Part shown: in pieces, positions 43,217 to 59,124 of the stretch
How the letters are laid out: each line of letters begins with the position of its first letter
Numbering within the stretch: the first letter of the stretch is position 1
Source of the DNA: Merluccius polli
Lineage: Eukaryota > Chordata > Actinopteri > Gadiformes > Merlucciidae
Assembly (NCBI GenBank): GCA_030340625.1
Contig: JAOPHQ010000380.1
Location: 10,001-74,000, forward strand
Length of the DNA stretch: 64,000 bases
Direction of reading: 5' to 3'
Translations under genes and position numbers: made by a program
The notes under the pieces: model-generated
Told to the model about the DNA's origin: nothing
Databases searched by the model: none
The model's input: only the letters and a program-made list of their open reading frames with translations

Positions 43217-44402
43217 TGTGGTTCTTTATGCCATTCAATTCCAAACAAGGCCAGATGTTCATCTCAAAATAAGTCTATTTGCAAAAGCCTCCTGTTAATT
43301 CAATACTTTGCCCAGATCTCATTCCTCACATCCTCACTATATTTCCATCTGGTTCCCATGCAGCTCAAGCTGACACTGGCTCAAATGTTCAGAGGTCCGA
43401 CGTCCGACTTCCTGCTAAATGTTACCATGACGACAATAGCCGCCCCAGCCGCTCGGCGGAGTAGGATGTGAGCATAAATGATGAATAAACACTGTGGACA
43501 CATGTGACAGCCTCACAGCCCGGCGATGGGCCTCATGAAACCTTAGAGAGAGAGTAAGGTGTAATTTTAGTCCCTAGACTAGACAGTGATGTATCTGGGA
43601 GGAGCTTCCTGGGAACGCAGACCGCCGCACATCACAATATCAAGTATTGTTTTATTTCCACTGCCCCCGGGGGAAACAAAGAAAGGAAGAGATAATTCAA
43701 TGCATTTAGGTTTTGGAAGTGGCCGTGACGCGTCTCGAGTGTGTAGGCCTGTTATATAAATACCTGCGGTAAACACGGCACAGTCGTATGTCATGCACCA
43801 TGAGGAGGCGTGAAGGGAGAGTGATGTATGATTTAGGGATTGGGTTTTTTTTATCAGGGCTACTTCCACTGTTTACACCTGGTTGCCCCTGTTCCCATTA
43901 CTCCAGTCTGTCTGCTGTCTGTGTGACACAGTCACTCAAACAGCCAATCGCCGGCCTGCAGGCCTGCGCCGCGCGCCGCCGGACTCTCGCTCGCGTCACG
44001 CATTGTAACGCTTCATGTTGTTACCCGTTTTTTGATCGCATAAATTCACATAAAAATGACGCTGTAGTACCAATACCATGGCATATATTTCTCTCATTTA
44101 CCAGAGATATATAAAGCGCTGTTGACGTTTTTGCCACTGATTAAATTAAGATTTTATTAATTCAGTGCTACAAATACAAGATGTTCCCGGGAACCCGCGA
44201 ACAAATCGTTATGTTGTACGTTACGCAATTCATTTAAACAATAAGAGAACACAGTCACACAATGCATACACACACACACACACACACACACACCAGTGAC
44301 TTCATGGCTCCAGTATGTGGACAGTAGCGGCGCTATGGCCGGGGGGGGGGGGGGGGGGGGGGGGGGTCACTATAGGAAGGACAGTTTTTGTTCTTTAGGG
44401 GA

Positions 44403-44447
<45 letters not shown>

Positions 44448-46947
44448 GTGTGTGTGTATGTGGGGGGGTCGGGTCATTGGCAGTTGACCCCCGCACAGAA
44501 CAGGAAGGACATGGTAAGTATAAGCAGTTGTTGCTGTCGCCGTTACCGCTGCTACTCATGTGCTAGGGAGGGACTGGTGGGGGGGGGGGGGGGGGGGGGG
44601 GGAGAGACAGTAGGGGTGGGGGGGGGGTAGGGAGACAGTAGGGGGGGGGGGGGGGGGAGAGAGACAATCTTGAAATTGGGTGGTAATTTCCATAGGAAAA
44701 AGCAGACGGCTCTGTCTGCTTTTTTTAAAGTCTGTAGACTTAAAGTCTTCACTACCTCAACATGTGATTATGTAAGGATAACGTACAGCGAGACGGTCTT
44801 TATTTGGTTTTAAATAAACCCCTTTGCTTGTTACACACCTACTTACTAAAGAAATCAATCATTTGAGCCAAAATATAACAACAAAAAATGATTTTGCTTC
44901 TGCTGAAAAGATTATACGATTGGAAAAAGCGTCTTTAGCAATGGCCTGTTATTCATATAGGGGTCTGCTATTCAGAAATAACAGTATACCGTAATTGGCC
45001 AATCATTACCTGAGTATTCAAAGATGTGTAATAATTACATTTAGAGGCGTTATTACTACCGTTTTTGTTACAATGACGGCTGTGGTCCTCGTCAAGTACC
45101 TGTTAGAAGAGAAGTGTCCGTCACGCTGGGCTATGTTCTCATTTAAGAGCACTGCTTCATACGCTTGTTGGGAAAAAAATTCCCTTTTGCAACTCTGTTT
45201 CCGAAACGTTTGCAGGGTTAGTTGGACCATGATCCACATCGGACCGATGATGTCAGTGGTCCAACACATCCGCGTTCGGTTTGAGTTGATGCAGACCGTG
45301 ATTTTTCTTAACAACATGCTTACGAAGCAGGACTCTTATAGTAGAAACCGAGTTATTGTTACCTCACATGTTACTCTTTAAATCACTCTCTCTGTAATTC
45401 TCTGAAATAATAATAACATTAATAATGGAGTAACGCAGCGAGGTACTGAAGTGAAAACGCACCGTGTCTCCAGAGTGCAGCAGGCCGACCTGACGCTGGT
45501 GGTGATGGACTCCACCCAGCTCCCCCCTGACCTCCAGCAGGCCCCTGCCCTCCTGCAGGACTACATCAGCAGCGTCCTGCCCCCCCAAGACCAAGACCCT
45601 CACATAGGTACCGTCACCGCCGTGACACGGGCCTGGGTGTCCAGCGCTTGTAAAAAAAAACAATTATAAAAATAATCTGAATTTGCAAAGATGTTAGACG
45701 ATAAGAGAAGATAAATCTTTATTTGTCCCCGGAGGGAAATTCAGGAGTCATAGCAGCAGAAAGTGAGAAGCTGTACTTCATTAAATAAGTCAAACATTTG
45801 ATGCACACACAGCAACCTAAATAGCATTTGTATGCACACAAACAAGGAAACACGTCCTTTCATTGCCTAATAATGTTAATATATATAAAATGAATAACTT
45901 CATCGTTTGCACATTTACACTTAACTTATAAAACGGATAGTACCGGTCCTTGATTCTGATTGGCTGGAAGCCATTGTACAATACTCACCTGTAACTGCAT
46001 AACAATTACATTTTAGTATTAATACACCTGCATGCAATGCTGTGTTGCTTGGCAACCGTTTTGCTGTCTTGAGGAATTACAGTATATTGCTTGACAGAAG
46101 AATGATGATTTGTTTTCAATAAATTCTCTTTTTTTATTATAGTATCATTTTATGTCGCTGTGTTTATTTTGTGAAATCTTACGAGGTAGTCTATCGTCAC
46201 CGTTTTAGAAACTGTTATACATTTATAAAAGCAATAAGCCACTGGAGGCCATGATGTACAGTGATTTTAGAACAGCTAGAGGGCTTATTGCTTAAATAAT
46301 TGTCACCTGTGTGTGTGCGTGTGTGCGTGTGCGTGTGTGTGTGCTGACAGCAGCAGAGTCTCCCTCAGAGAGGTGTGTCCTGGTGCTGAACAAGCGGGAC
46401 CTGATCCCCGAGCGGCGGCGAGTAGAGCTGGAGCGGGCGCTGGCGGCGGCGGCGGACCCCTCCCTGCCTCCCTGGTGTCTCCTCTCATGCCACACCAGCG
46501 CTGGGCTGCAGGAGCTGCTGGCGCTGCTGCAGGGGAGCCTCAAGGCCCTGTGAGTGTCCACCCCCCCCCCCCTTACAAGTCACATGACGTTTCTGTTCTG
46601 GGTTGCTTTTACAGCGTGCAAGACCCGTAAATGTATTTCTTTATCATTATTTCTTTATCTTTCTTTATATATTTATTTATTCACGTCAACCTCCTCCCCT
46701 CCGGCTCCACAGGTGTGGGGACCCGCTGTCCGCCGGCCCCCCCAGCCTGACCCAGGCCCGCCACAGGGCCCACCTGCAGCAGTGCGTGGCGGCGCTGGTC
46801 CAGTACCAGCGCTTCCGGGACCGGGACCTGGCGCTGGCGGCCGAGGGCGTGCGTCTGGCCCTCTGCAGCCTGGGCCGCATCACGGGCCGGGTCGGCGCCG
46901 AGGAGATCCTGGACATCATCTTCAAGGACTTCTGCATCGGGAAGTAG
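27098..46947 (+). CDS. gtpbp3: Mitochondrial tRNA modification GTPase (MnmE family), complete
   Basis: With MTO1 it installs the taurinomethyl group at wobble U34 of mitochondrial tRNAs. Coding exons: 27098-27455, 27548-27634, 32891-32973, 33933-34052, 38701-38773, 41603-41746, 42379-42544, 45474-45607, 46351-46549, 46713-46947 (TAG). Total 1599 nt, 532 aa, against about 492 in human. All joins keep phase. Landmarks: [41 protein letters not shown]-loop GATNAGKSS (275-283), GTTRD (301-305), DTAG (322-325), NKRD (402-405) and the C-terminal FCIGK with the catalytic cysteine at 529. ATG 27098 gives a 47-residue extension rich in S, R, L, G and P before the next ATG at 27239. The extension could carry the mitochondrial presequence. 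An acceptor-like CCTCCAGCAG at 27127-27136 leaves open an upstream first exon. The gene converges on plvap. Confidence 0.95.
27671..28102. mobile_element. MITE copy B (TIR ATTAG[A/T]GATGGGC)
   Basis: The start is identical to the copy at 7097 (ATTAGAGATGGGCATAG) and continues almost unchanged through GTGTCCATAATATGTG. It is longer than copy A because an ACTGACTTATATTACCTAAAT unit is repeated about five times and a block with a poly-G run (27970-27992) and a GATAATATCGGCGATAAAAA palindrome is present. The right end gives ATTAGTGATGGGCCG on the minus strand. It lies in gtpbp3 intron 2. Confidence 0.8.
28142..28215 (+). mobile_element. Solo hAT-like terminus
   Basis: CAGGGGCGAGGCTAGCCC followed by ATTTTTAGGGGTGCTGAAGC and its local inverted copy (CACCCCTAAAAA...CAGC) forms a subterminal hairpin. 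Only one end is recognisable. No matching CCCTG end was found downstream before the satellite. Confidence 0.5.
28690..30450. repeat. Composite AT-rich satellite: TTACGTAA arrays around a TTTAGATTAATTT core
   Basis: About 28690-29100 and 30185-30450 consist of overlapping, self-complementary words TTACGTAA, AATTTACGTAA and TTTACGTTA. The 1.1 kb between them is a degenerate array of TTTAGATTAA and TTTTATATTT. The left block starts GTTAACATTATTAAC and the right block ends with AACGTTATTTACG words, so the flanks are roughly mirrored. There are no coding frames. It occupies about a third of gtpbp3 intron 2. Confidence 0.9.
30640..30690 (+). mobile_element. LINE-like 3' tail with TCTAA repeats
   Basis: TTGTTCAATGACAATAAAGT, then TGAATC and a run of TCTAA units, is a typical end of fish LINE-type retroposons. 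The upstream 150 bp may belong to the same truncated insertion. No reverse-transcriptase frame is visible. Confidence 0.6.
31429..31935 (-). pseudogene. Decayed hAT/ZMYM1-like transposase fragment, copy 1
   Basis: On the minus strand a fragment with a dimerisation-like segment ([16 protein letters not shown]) and, downstream, LADYVTG-type and [12 protein letters not shown] words can be read across at least one frame change (the upstream part reads [20 protein letters not shown] in another frame). Such words are familiar from hAT-derived, ZMYM1-like transposase proteins of fish. The piece is short and broken and cannot be functional. A second copy is at 33322-33660. Assignment is from memory of the family only. 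Confidence 0.5.
32380..32500 (+). mobile_element. SINE remnant
   Basis: Contains GTTGCTAGTTCAATCCTC (a degraded B box) followed by GAGGTGTCCTTGAGCAAAAC, the same core seen in the SINE at 2755-3030. The head is too diverged to delimit. Confidence 0.5.
32788..33026. repeat. TG and CA microsatellites bracketing gtpbp3 exon 3
   Basis: TG runs (32788-32809 and 32845-32883) end only a few bases before the exon 3 acceptor (TTTCTCAG at 32890). A CA run (32976-33025) begins right after its donor GTACACAC. Both splice sites are therefore embedded in length-variable repeats of opposite phase. Confidence 0.9.
33322..33660 (-). pseudogene. Decayed transposase fragment, copy 2
   Basis: It is highly similar to 31429-31800 and in the same orientation, sharing ATCGATGTGCTCACCTCC, TGACTTGAAAGTCCTTTC and, at the protein level, [18 protein letters not shown]. 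It is shortened internally, and a local inverted repeat (GAGCGGCGATCC / GGATCGCCGCTC, 33396-33427) has appeared in it. It lies in gtpbp3 intron 3, while copy 1 lies in intron 2. Confidence 0.55.
34273..34490. repeat. 109-bp tandem duplication of a retroposon-like segment
   Basis: Two adjacent, nearly identical 109-bp units start CAATGTCTGAACTGAACTG at 34273 and 34382. Each includes GCAACTTTATTTATACAGCA and CAAAGTGCTTCACGTAAAAA, words typical of fish SINE/LINE 3' tails. It lies in gtpbp3 intron 4. Confidence 0.85.
36417..36702. repeat. 36-38-bp minisatellite
   Basis: Eight or so copies of a unit close to TTGACGTAGCGCTGGGTGTC followed by ATCAGATTTGAGGAGGTT, with 36- and 38-bp length variants (GGGTCATC and GGGTGTCATC). 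It lies in gtpbp3 intron 4, followed at 36772-36819 by a TA/CA microsatellite. No gene. Confidence 0.9.
38858..39275. repeat. G-rich and TG-rich tracts in gtpbp3 intron 5
   Basis: A GGC/GGT block runs into about 30 consecutive guanines (38870-38897). TG repeats and a second poly-G (39182-39200) follow. These strands could form G-quadruplexes. Open frames here encode only glycine, valine and cysteine runs. Confidence 0.9.
40337..40377. repeat. Perfect stem-loop inside a MITE-like segment
   Basis: CTTGCGATAATATCAAA and TTTGATATTATCGCAAG are exact complements around a 4-base TGTG loop. The surrounding 40170-40650 has related words pointing in opposite directions (CAGTCCCAGACTAAAA on the left, CAGTCTGAGACT on the right), suggesting a foldback or MITE. 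No clear termini or target duplication are seen. Confidence 0.6.
41603..46549 (+). CDS. gtpbp3: gtpbp3 exons 6-9: GTPase domain
   Basis: Exon 6 (41603-41746) carries the P-loop. Exon 7 (42379-42544) has the G2 threonines (GTTRD) and the G3 motif DTAGLR. Exon 8 (45474-45607) has the [10 protein letters not shown] strand and a proline/glutamine-rich insert. Exon 9 (46351-46549) has G4 NKRD and the G5-like SCHTSAG. The MnmE G domain is inserted in a helical domain and activated by potassium-dependent dimerisation in characterised homologues. Exon 6 is preceded by a run of about 26 pyrimidines ending CCACAG. Exon 9 is preceded by a TG repeat. Exon 7 is preceded by a TA/T-rich tract. Confidence 0.95.
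42545..45473. other. gtpbp3 intron 7
   Basis: No exon is seen in this 2.9 kb. It contains TA repeats (43145-43213), poly-G runs (44341-44366, 44579-44602, 44642-44657), TG repeats (44405-44460) and otherwise unremarkable AT-rich sequence. Confidence 0.7.
45690..45790. mobile_element. Retroposon tail (second copy)
   Basis: GATAAATCTTTATTTGTCCC, then CGGAGGGAAATTCAGGAGTC and ATAGCAGCAG, matches the retroposon end at 20944-20995. It lies in gtpbp3 intron 8 with no associated coding frame. Confidence 0.55.
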
Positions 46948-48279
46948 ACCGCACCGCAAGGGAAGCACTCAGGGACAGAGACGTTGACGTTGCAAACAAT
47001 GATAAATACAAAAGTTATTGGAATAATATGAAGTCTTTGGAAGAAGGGGATTTTGAATAACGGTAATCATGATTGAATATATCCATAACATACATGAAAA
47101 GGTTTTTTTTCTGGGGAGGGCTCAAGCAACTCGAAGTTTATATTATATATATAATATAATGTATGCATATAGCTGTGAGTGCAGAGCGGTATATTTATTA
47201 ATTGTGGATTTTTGCCACTTTTACTTTGAAAGGCGCGGTCAACACCAAATCAGCCATAACTCACTTTATCCTATCTTCCCCAAATTTTAAATATACTGTG
47301 TGTGCACAATGTGACTCCAACATTACATGAAAAAACATATTTACACAATGTCTCCTTACAGATATGTTAAAAAAAAAACATGGCCACCATCAGCCAATCA
47401 ACTTTCAGAATCGATTGTGTGTTCCTAAGCAGAAATGTACCTTGAACTACGATGTCAAATTAGCAATGTATTTATAATTGCTGCTAGTTCCAAATGTTGG
47501 TAAAGTTGTGGACTACACTTATTGGAAATCCCCATGAACTTCTCACCACGTCTCATCTTGAGATTTTAACAATTGAATGTGCCAACGTTGGATCAAGCAC
47601 ATCAGTTTGCAGCATCAATCACACCGAGTTACCCATCATGCATCAGGTTCCCGGTGGGCCACTGGCCAGGTCTGGGACCAGGTCTGGGACCTGCTCATGA
47701 GCTGGACCCATGTGGTCCTGGCTGGTGGTGAAGACGCTTTACGTCCATGAGATTTAAACGGTCGTACGCCGGCTTGAACCCACAGCTGTTACCGGCGGCC
47801 ATATTCTCCATTTGGTTTCATCAGTATTTGCTTCGGTTGTGAAATCTCCTTCGGGATCGGGAAGAATACGTTCAGTTGAGATGATGCGGCTACAGTATAT
47901 ATATATATAAATATATATATAAATATATATATATTAAAGCTATATTGTCATTACAATAGGTTGACCTTTCCGTCCCATTAGGAGGTGCGGCCATCCTTTG
48001 TATTCGGTTGCCAACACGCGTGTTATTTTCTCCGTATGAGAACGAAGCGCTAAAGGTCACTCTGACCCGAATCCTTCTAGTGCAGAGCTTCGCTTGGTGG
48101 GATGCGGCTTTTTTATATTTACTTTGGAGGTGAGCCTCTCTGTGTCTTTTGTTCTCCTGTCAATCTGGCCTCAATGGGATATTTATGTTTCCTCCCTGAA
48201 CTGCTCACCTTTCTTCCCCTAACCCCCCCATGCCTCTCTCCCGCTCGGCCGGGCGACACCTCTGACGACATCATCTGTG

Positions 48280-48329
<50 letters not shown>

Positions 48330-49324
48330 CACACACACACACTGGCAAACATCGCTTTTTAATTTTTTTCGTCTTTCCTTTCGTCCTTTTGTCTGTGTGT
48401 GTGCCTCCAGTCGGCTCATCTCTCTCTTTATCACTTGCGCTCGGTGCCCACTTGCGTCACCGTCTGAGTGTCCGCTCATCACTCTTCTCCTTAATGCTGA
48501 CGCTCAAATGATACGCCATTAAAAATAGATTGGGAGGTGCTGTCACATCCGCGACACTTTGAAGTTACACATAAAAATCCTTCGGAGACCGTTTCCTTTT
48601 TTCAGCAGAGGAAATATTTCAGAGTATATCATTACAGTGAGAACATAAAGCCGATGAAAGCTTTATATTAATGCACTCACGACTCAATGCATGTTTGCAG
48701 ATGAGATTGTGAAGTTCCCCTTTCTCCCCCCAAAAATATTGCTTTTTACAATTAGAAGGTACTTTTTTAGTTGTATATAAAATAACGCAAAAGCTTTGAT
48801 GATTTAAAACATGTGTAGCATAAAGAGTGTGAGTTGAGTTGGTGACGACAGGAAGGGTGAAGGTTGAAGTCCAGGCTGCATGGCTGAACCCTATGGAGAA
48901 ACCGCGGTCATGTTCTTCTCTGAGCAGGAAGCGGCGAGCGCGACGTCTCGGACAATGCCAAGCACAACTTGTTTGTGCACATTATGTGCCATTATGCAGA
49001 TACATACACACTGGAAACACACCCCCGCGCTGAAACAAAGGATTTCCTGAGAACAGTCCATCACCTGCGGCGCTCGACTTACAGGGCGGCAGAGCGCCAG
49101 GCCCTAATGAGGAGACAGGTTGTTTGTGCGTTCATCTTAATATAGATGTGCTTTTCGTACGCGACGGCCAAGTGCTTCCTAAATCTTCCTGTCAGAAAGC
49201 TGGCACCGCCGCCGAGCGCCGCGACTGATGATCATGACCACGATAATCCCCAACATGAAACGTGATCACATGTAACACACGCTTTCTACACGCCACTGGC
49301 GCTTTGATGCAGACTACAATGTTG

Positions 49325-50000
49325 AGAAATGCACATACTGTTACAGTATGCATACAATAACAGTATGCATACTGTTACTGTATGTACAGTAACAGTATGT
49401 ATACTGTTACAGTATGCATACAGTAACAGTATGCATACTGTATGTAACAGTTTGTATACTGTTACAGTATGCATACAGTAACAGTATGCATACTGTATGT
49501 AACAGTATGTATACTGTTACAGTATGCATACTGTAACAGTATGCATACTGTTACTGTATGTACAGTAACAGTATGTATACTGTTACAGTATGCATACAGT
49601 AACAGTATGCATACTGTATGTAACAGTATGTATACTGTTACAGTATGCATACTGTAACAGTATGCATACTGTTACAGTATGTACAGTAACAGTATGTATA
49701 CTGTTACAGTATGCATACAGTAACAGTATACATACTGTAACAGTATGCATACTGTTACAGTATGTACAGTAACAGTATGTTACAGTATGTATACTGTTAC
49801 AGTATACATACTGTCAGGGGCGGACTGGCCATCGGCCCACCGGGCAAATCCCCTGGGCCGGTCCAGATTTTTTGGCCGGTCATAATACGTCGGGGGGGGG
49901 GGGGGGGGGGGGGGTTACGATCGCGCGTAACCCCCCCCCCGTCGACAATCGCGCAAATTTTGTTCCCAGTCCGCCCCTGCATACTGTAACATACTGTTAC
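49325..50000. repeat. Self-complementary satellite (CAGTATGCATACTG units)
   Basis: About 490 bp up to 49814, resuming after the MITE to about 50000, is built from the perfect palindrome CAGTATGCATACTG linked by TTA or TAA (TGTTACAGTATGCATACAGT). Higher-order blocks of about 120 bp recur (the stretch starting near 49470 reappears near 49590). Both strands read almost identically, which is why mirrored open frames appear on each. Confidence 0.95.
49815..49979. mobile_element. 165-bp hAT MITE with 8-bp target duplication
   Basis: Termini are CAGGGGCGGACTGGCC and, at the right end, CCCAGTCCGCCCCTG. The 14-base terminal inverted repeat is perfect for CAGGGGCGGACTGG against its partner. CATACTGT flanks both sides (49807-49814 and 49980-49987), the 8 bp expected for hAT. 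The interior is a G run (49893-49913) opposed by a C run (49931-49940), with inverted GTCGA/TCGCGC words. No coding capacity. Confidence 0.9.
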
Positions 50001-51472
50001 TGTTTGTGTAAATACACTCAGAATATTGTTGAGTACATATGCATGTGCAGATTTAAATGACATTTAAATGTTTCATACGGGTATTTTTTATTTTTCATGG
50101 TATGTTGAAATGTCCTAAAGTATGTCTTGATCGATATAATAATGTTTAACTCAGAGTATTGCCTGCCACTGGACTTTATCTTTAGGATGTTGGCACTGGG
50201 AAGATTTGACCCTTCAGTAAACATTAAAAATATGACTAAGGTTTCATTTTTATTGAACCTAGGCTCCAGTTTCTGTTTTGTTCATTTCACAAAAAGACAT
50301 CGGGTTCGAGTTATAGGTTTTATTTATTAAAAGCTGTGAAAAGATTTTTTTCATTCTTTTTTTCCTTCATAAAACAATCATAAATTAGCAATAACAGTGA
50401 AACAAGGGAAATATGTAATTACAAAAATACATTATTTACACTAGTTCTTCACCTGAGTTTAGATGGATTATAAGGAAACTCCCGGAAACAAATGTTTATA
50501 CATCATGGGCAACATCAAATACATGTTTAGTCAGGCAAATATTATACATCATTATACATACATGTGAACAGCTGCTGCTTTTAAATAGCTAGTATATACA
50601 TCCTTTCATGATTAAAGTGTTTGGTGTCAGAAATAAATATGTTTGGCAATTTCCAATTGCTTTACACTAATCAACAATAATGAAACATAAATTGAATTCA
50701 GGAGTGAATATGTTTTCAATAAGAAGCTGAGCTATTTTTTTACATGCTTACATTTTTCTTCTTAATATGTTATATTTCTTTAGCATTTTATTCACTGGAG
50801 AAAATCCACCTGGTTGTAATCTGTACTGTCAGTATAAAAGGCTCATAGAGATATACAGATTTATTTACAGAGTTGGAGAGGGATGCACCCAATGTTGGCA
50901 ACCAAAATCATTTTTAATATTTTCTTTTTTCTTTTGGGGGGCCAAATAAAAATGTTTAGTTTTACTAATTTATTTATTTTAAGTTATATAGTGCTTTGTT
51001 GGTATAATGTCTGCTGGAATGTTAAAAAGCAGACACATGTTCAGTTTTAAATAAATATTTCTAAATTGTAGTTTTGTAATTGATTTTTTTCTTTGAAAAG
51101 CAAGACAAAAAAAAGCACATCTATGCAATGGTTAAAGAAATGGCAAAATAAATGAAAAACTGCACAAAAAAAAAAAAAAGTGTTGGGTATTCGGCCTTCG
51201 GCCAAGTCAGTCAGTGTGTCATTATTTTCGGTTTCGGTTTTGCCATATTGTTGGCATAAGTTGGGTGCATCCCTGGTGTTGGCAGTTGCTGATGTTATCC
51301 GGTGCCTGGCATCTGCCTGGTCACCTGACCCGGCTGTACAGGAGTAGGCTGGAAAAAAAACAACCAAATATATTATATTATATCAATATAGTATACACAG
51401 AGTATGTGACTTCTCATATAAGACCATCAGACGCTCTTCCAGTGTCTGCTCAGACAATGTATGTATGTATGT

Positions 51473-51514
<42 letters not shown>

Positions 51515-51594
51515 CTAAAGTACCACACTGGCGTTGCATAATCTGTGGGGTTTCACATCAGGCCTCTCTGCGGCCCTTTGGCTCTTTTGGATAA

Positions 51595-51600
51595 TTTATT
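51595..51600 (-). terminator. plvap: Candidate polyadenylation signal of plvap
   Basis: AATAAA on the minus strand, 460 bp downstream of the plvap stop codon. It is the first such hexamer after the stop that I found. Cleavage position is unknown. Confidence 0.4.
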
Positions 51601-52059
51601 ATTTTTGCGGTTTGAGTTTCCTCCTGTTATCTGGTCCATCCATCCCTTCCTGCCGCTGATGCCCTCAGACACCTTCTGCTGACTCTGATTGCCTCTGGTC
51701 TCACAGTAATGATGATGATGATCCATGGGAGTAGACCACATCCCAGGAGGGACCAGTGTGTGTGTGTGTGTTGACATAGGTCCAAGTGGATGAGGTCACT
51801 AAGGCAGCCTGACCTTTGACCCTTATCTTGTGGGGATCCGGCGGCGGTCTTTCCAACCAGAAGGTTGACAAGAAGTGACAGTAATTTCCCAACCTTACAC
51901 TTATGTCCTTTTTAATTCCCTAACTAACAAAGCTACCGTAGGAATTATCTTAAGAGGATTAAAGGATGAAATGCAACACTTCTCAATGGGGGAGACGCGT
52001 GGGGAGGGGGGGGAGGAAGCAGAGAGGGAGGGGACATTTTGGTTTAGTTTCATAATCTC

Positions 52060-56614
<4,555 letters not shown>

Positions 56615-56821
56615 GGTCGCCGGCGGGGAAATGGTGGCGGCTTCGGAAGGAGTATTTCCAACGAGCGCTTAAAGGGAAAACAGGAAATTTGTTGAAGTCC
56701 TCGAAATGTTCTTTACTCCCTAGGATGCTTTTCCTAAAATGTCTCTCTCTCTCTCTCCGCAGGACAGGTGTTGAAGGATATAGCCGCTTGCTGGAGCCTC
56801 TCGTTCGGCTCTCTCTCCCCC

Positions 56822-56858
<37 letters not shown>

Positions 56859-57024
56859 AGAAGGTCTTTGGACGCGGTCCAGACTCCCACACAGGCGGAG
56901 GAGGAGGTGGGGATGGAGAGATGGAAGCGCTCACCCTGAGGAGCGGCGAAGGGGCCGCGTGTTTATAAACGCTGCGTGAGGAGCACATCCAGTGTATCCT
57001 GGACCACCCCTCTGTACCCTCCCT

Positions 57025-57127
57025 CTCACACACACACACACACACACACATGCACACATGCATGCACAAATGTGTGGCACACACACACACACATAAGCAC
57101 ACACCCACACACATGGACAAATGTGTG

Positions 57128-57158
<31 letters not shown>

Positions 57159-57508
57159 AGCACACACCCACACACATGGACAAATGTGTGGCACACACAC
57201 ACACACACACACACACATAAGCACACACACACACACACACATAAGCACACACACACAAATGCACAAATGTGTGGCACACTCACACACACACACACACACA
57301 CACACGCAAGCACACACTCACACACACACACACACACACGCAAGCACACACACACACATAAGCACACACACACACATGCACAAATGTGTGGCACACTCAC
57401 ACACACACACACACACACACGCAAGCACACACACACACACACACACATAAGCACACACACACACACATGCACAAATGTGTGGCACACACACACACACAAA
57501 CACACGCA

Positions 57509-57544
<36 letters not shown>

Positions 57545-57775
57545 AGCACACACACATGCACAAATGTGTGGCACACACACACACACATAAGCACAAACAC
57601 ACATGCACAAATGTGTGGCACACTCACACACACACACACACACACACACGCAAGCACACACACACACACACACATAAGCACACACACACATGCACAAATG
57701 TGTGGCACACACACACACGCACAAACACACCCAAGCACACACACACACACACACATAAGCACACACACACACATT
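57025..57775. repeat. CA-based minisatellite with CACAAATGTGTGGCACAC units
   Basis: About 750 bp upstream of plvap. CA runs alternate with CATAAGCACAC, ACGCAAGCACAC and the palindrome-containing ACAAATGTGTGGCACAC, in higher-order units of roughly 60-130 bp. Not coding. Confidence 0.96.
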
Positions 57776-59124
57776 TTTACTCCCAGCAAAAAACATACTA
57801 TTCTTACGCCAGCAGCGTAACTTCGGAGCGAGCTTACCGTCGCGTCGTGACGAACGGGGGGGGGGGGGGGTGTCAGTGCTATTAGAGGTCAAAGGTCACG
57901 CTGGACCCCCCCCCCCCCCCCTAAAGAAAAAAGAAAGAGGGCCGAGGTTGGAGGCTGCGACGGCCGCGGCGGCGGCGGCGTCCCTTCACACGCCGAGAGA
58001 CGGATATAGCCGTCGCCACGGGAGTGAATACAACGGCATTCCTGATCACATTCCTGCTCGCCGCCTATGGAAAACACACAAAAACACGGCAAACCCCGAC
58101 ACATCCTGTCCCTGGGCCGCGTGCGGAAAGGACGCATCTCGAAAGGACGCAGCCGAGGAGTGAGTGGGGGGAAACAATGGGGACCTGTCATTCTTCGGGG
58201 ACCCAGCGGCGGGACAAATATTCCCTATAGTACAGCAGGCGGCGGACACATTTGGGCCCATCGCCCGCCCCCAACCCTGACCCACACACACACACACATG
58301 TGCACACACACACACACACACACACACATGTTTTTTGGCGCTGATGACGTGAGGAGCTGTCACATCTGACCAGGAGGAGTGTGGAACGGGAAGATTCCTC
58401 TGAGCCGGGGGCGCTTCCTGTTCCCCCTGTTGACTTCCTCCCCAACCTGTCCGCAAACCGGAAAGCGCTCGTTTGGGAGGAGAGCCTTCGGAGTGACAGG
58501 AGCTGAGCGTTCGGTGACAGAGGGCCTCGCCGACTCCTGAGCTCCCGAGCAGAAAACAGGAAGTATTTTCACTTGAAGGCCGACACAAAAACACTTCTGC
58601 GAGATACTGGTTGTCAGGGTGATGTATAGTGTCATGAATGAGGGCTGAGTAATGCTGTGGTTTACACCAGAGGGACTCCTGGATCTGAGCGGGTCTGAGC
58701 AGGTCTTGGTCTTCAACACTGCAGGCCGTGGAAGAAGTGCTCACAGCTTCTGGCAGAATGAAAACCACCAGTCAGGTCATTTCAATTGAATCAGGTGTTT
58801 GCAGAAGCAATAATCTGCAAAGGATATGTACTGCCACCTTCTGGCCACGTCAAAAAGTTTGGGAAACCATTACTTTAAAAGACAGATCTTTTAATATCAG
58901 GAGAGCGTTTAAAATATATACACAGAATTGGTTTCCATTGCAGATGGATTGGGATTTCTAAGTGCAATTGTTGGGGTGATCTCGCCAAATTGGGAGGCTG
59001 AAGCCCCCCCCCAAAAACGACCTAAAACCGCCACTGGCCGGGACAACGAAATATAAGAAGAGGGCTCTTGGAGACGCCAGTGATTATTTCTACGTCACCT
59101 GAATTGTAATGTCAAATACAAGTG

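Larger units (their letters stand above)
46948..51594. other. Intergenic region between gtpbp3 and plvap
   Basis: The two genes converge here. The spacer holds a CA repeat (48283-48341), the palindromic satellite and hAT MITE (49325-50000), AT-rich sequence (50060-51180) and a TG repeat (51478-51513). No frame resembles a known protein. The 3' UTR of gtpbp3 must lie in the first few hundred bases, but no clean AATAAA is placed well enough to call. Confidence 0.7.

Noticed and set aside
56857..57892. Cysteine/valine-rich frames up to 288 codons upstream of plvap
   Set aside because: They are translations of the CA-based minisatellite at 57025-57775.
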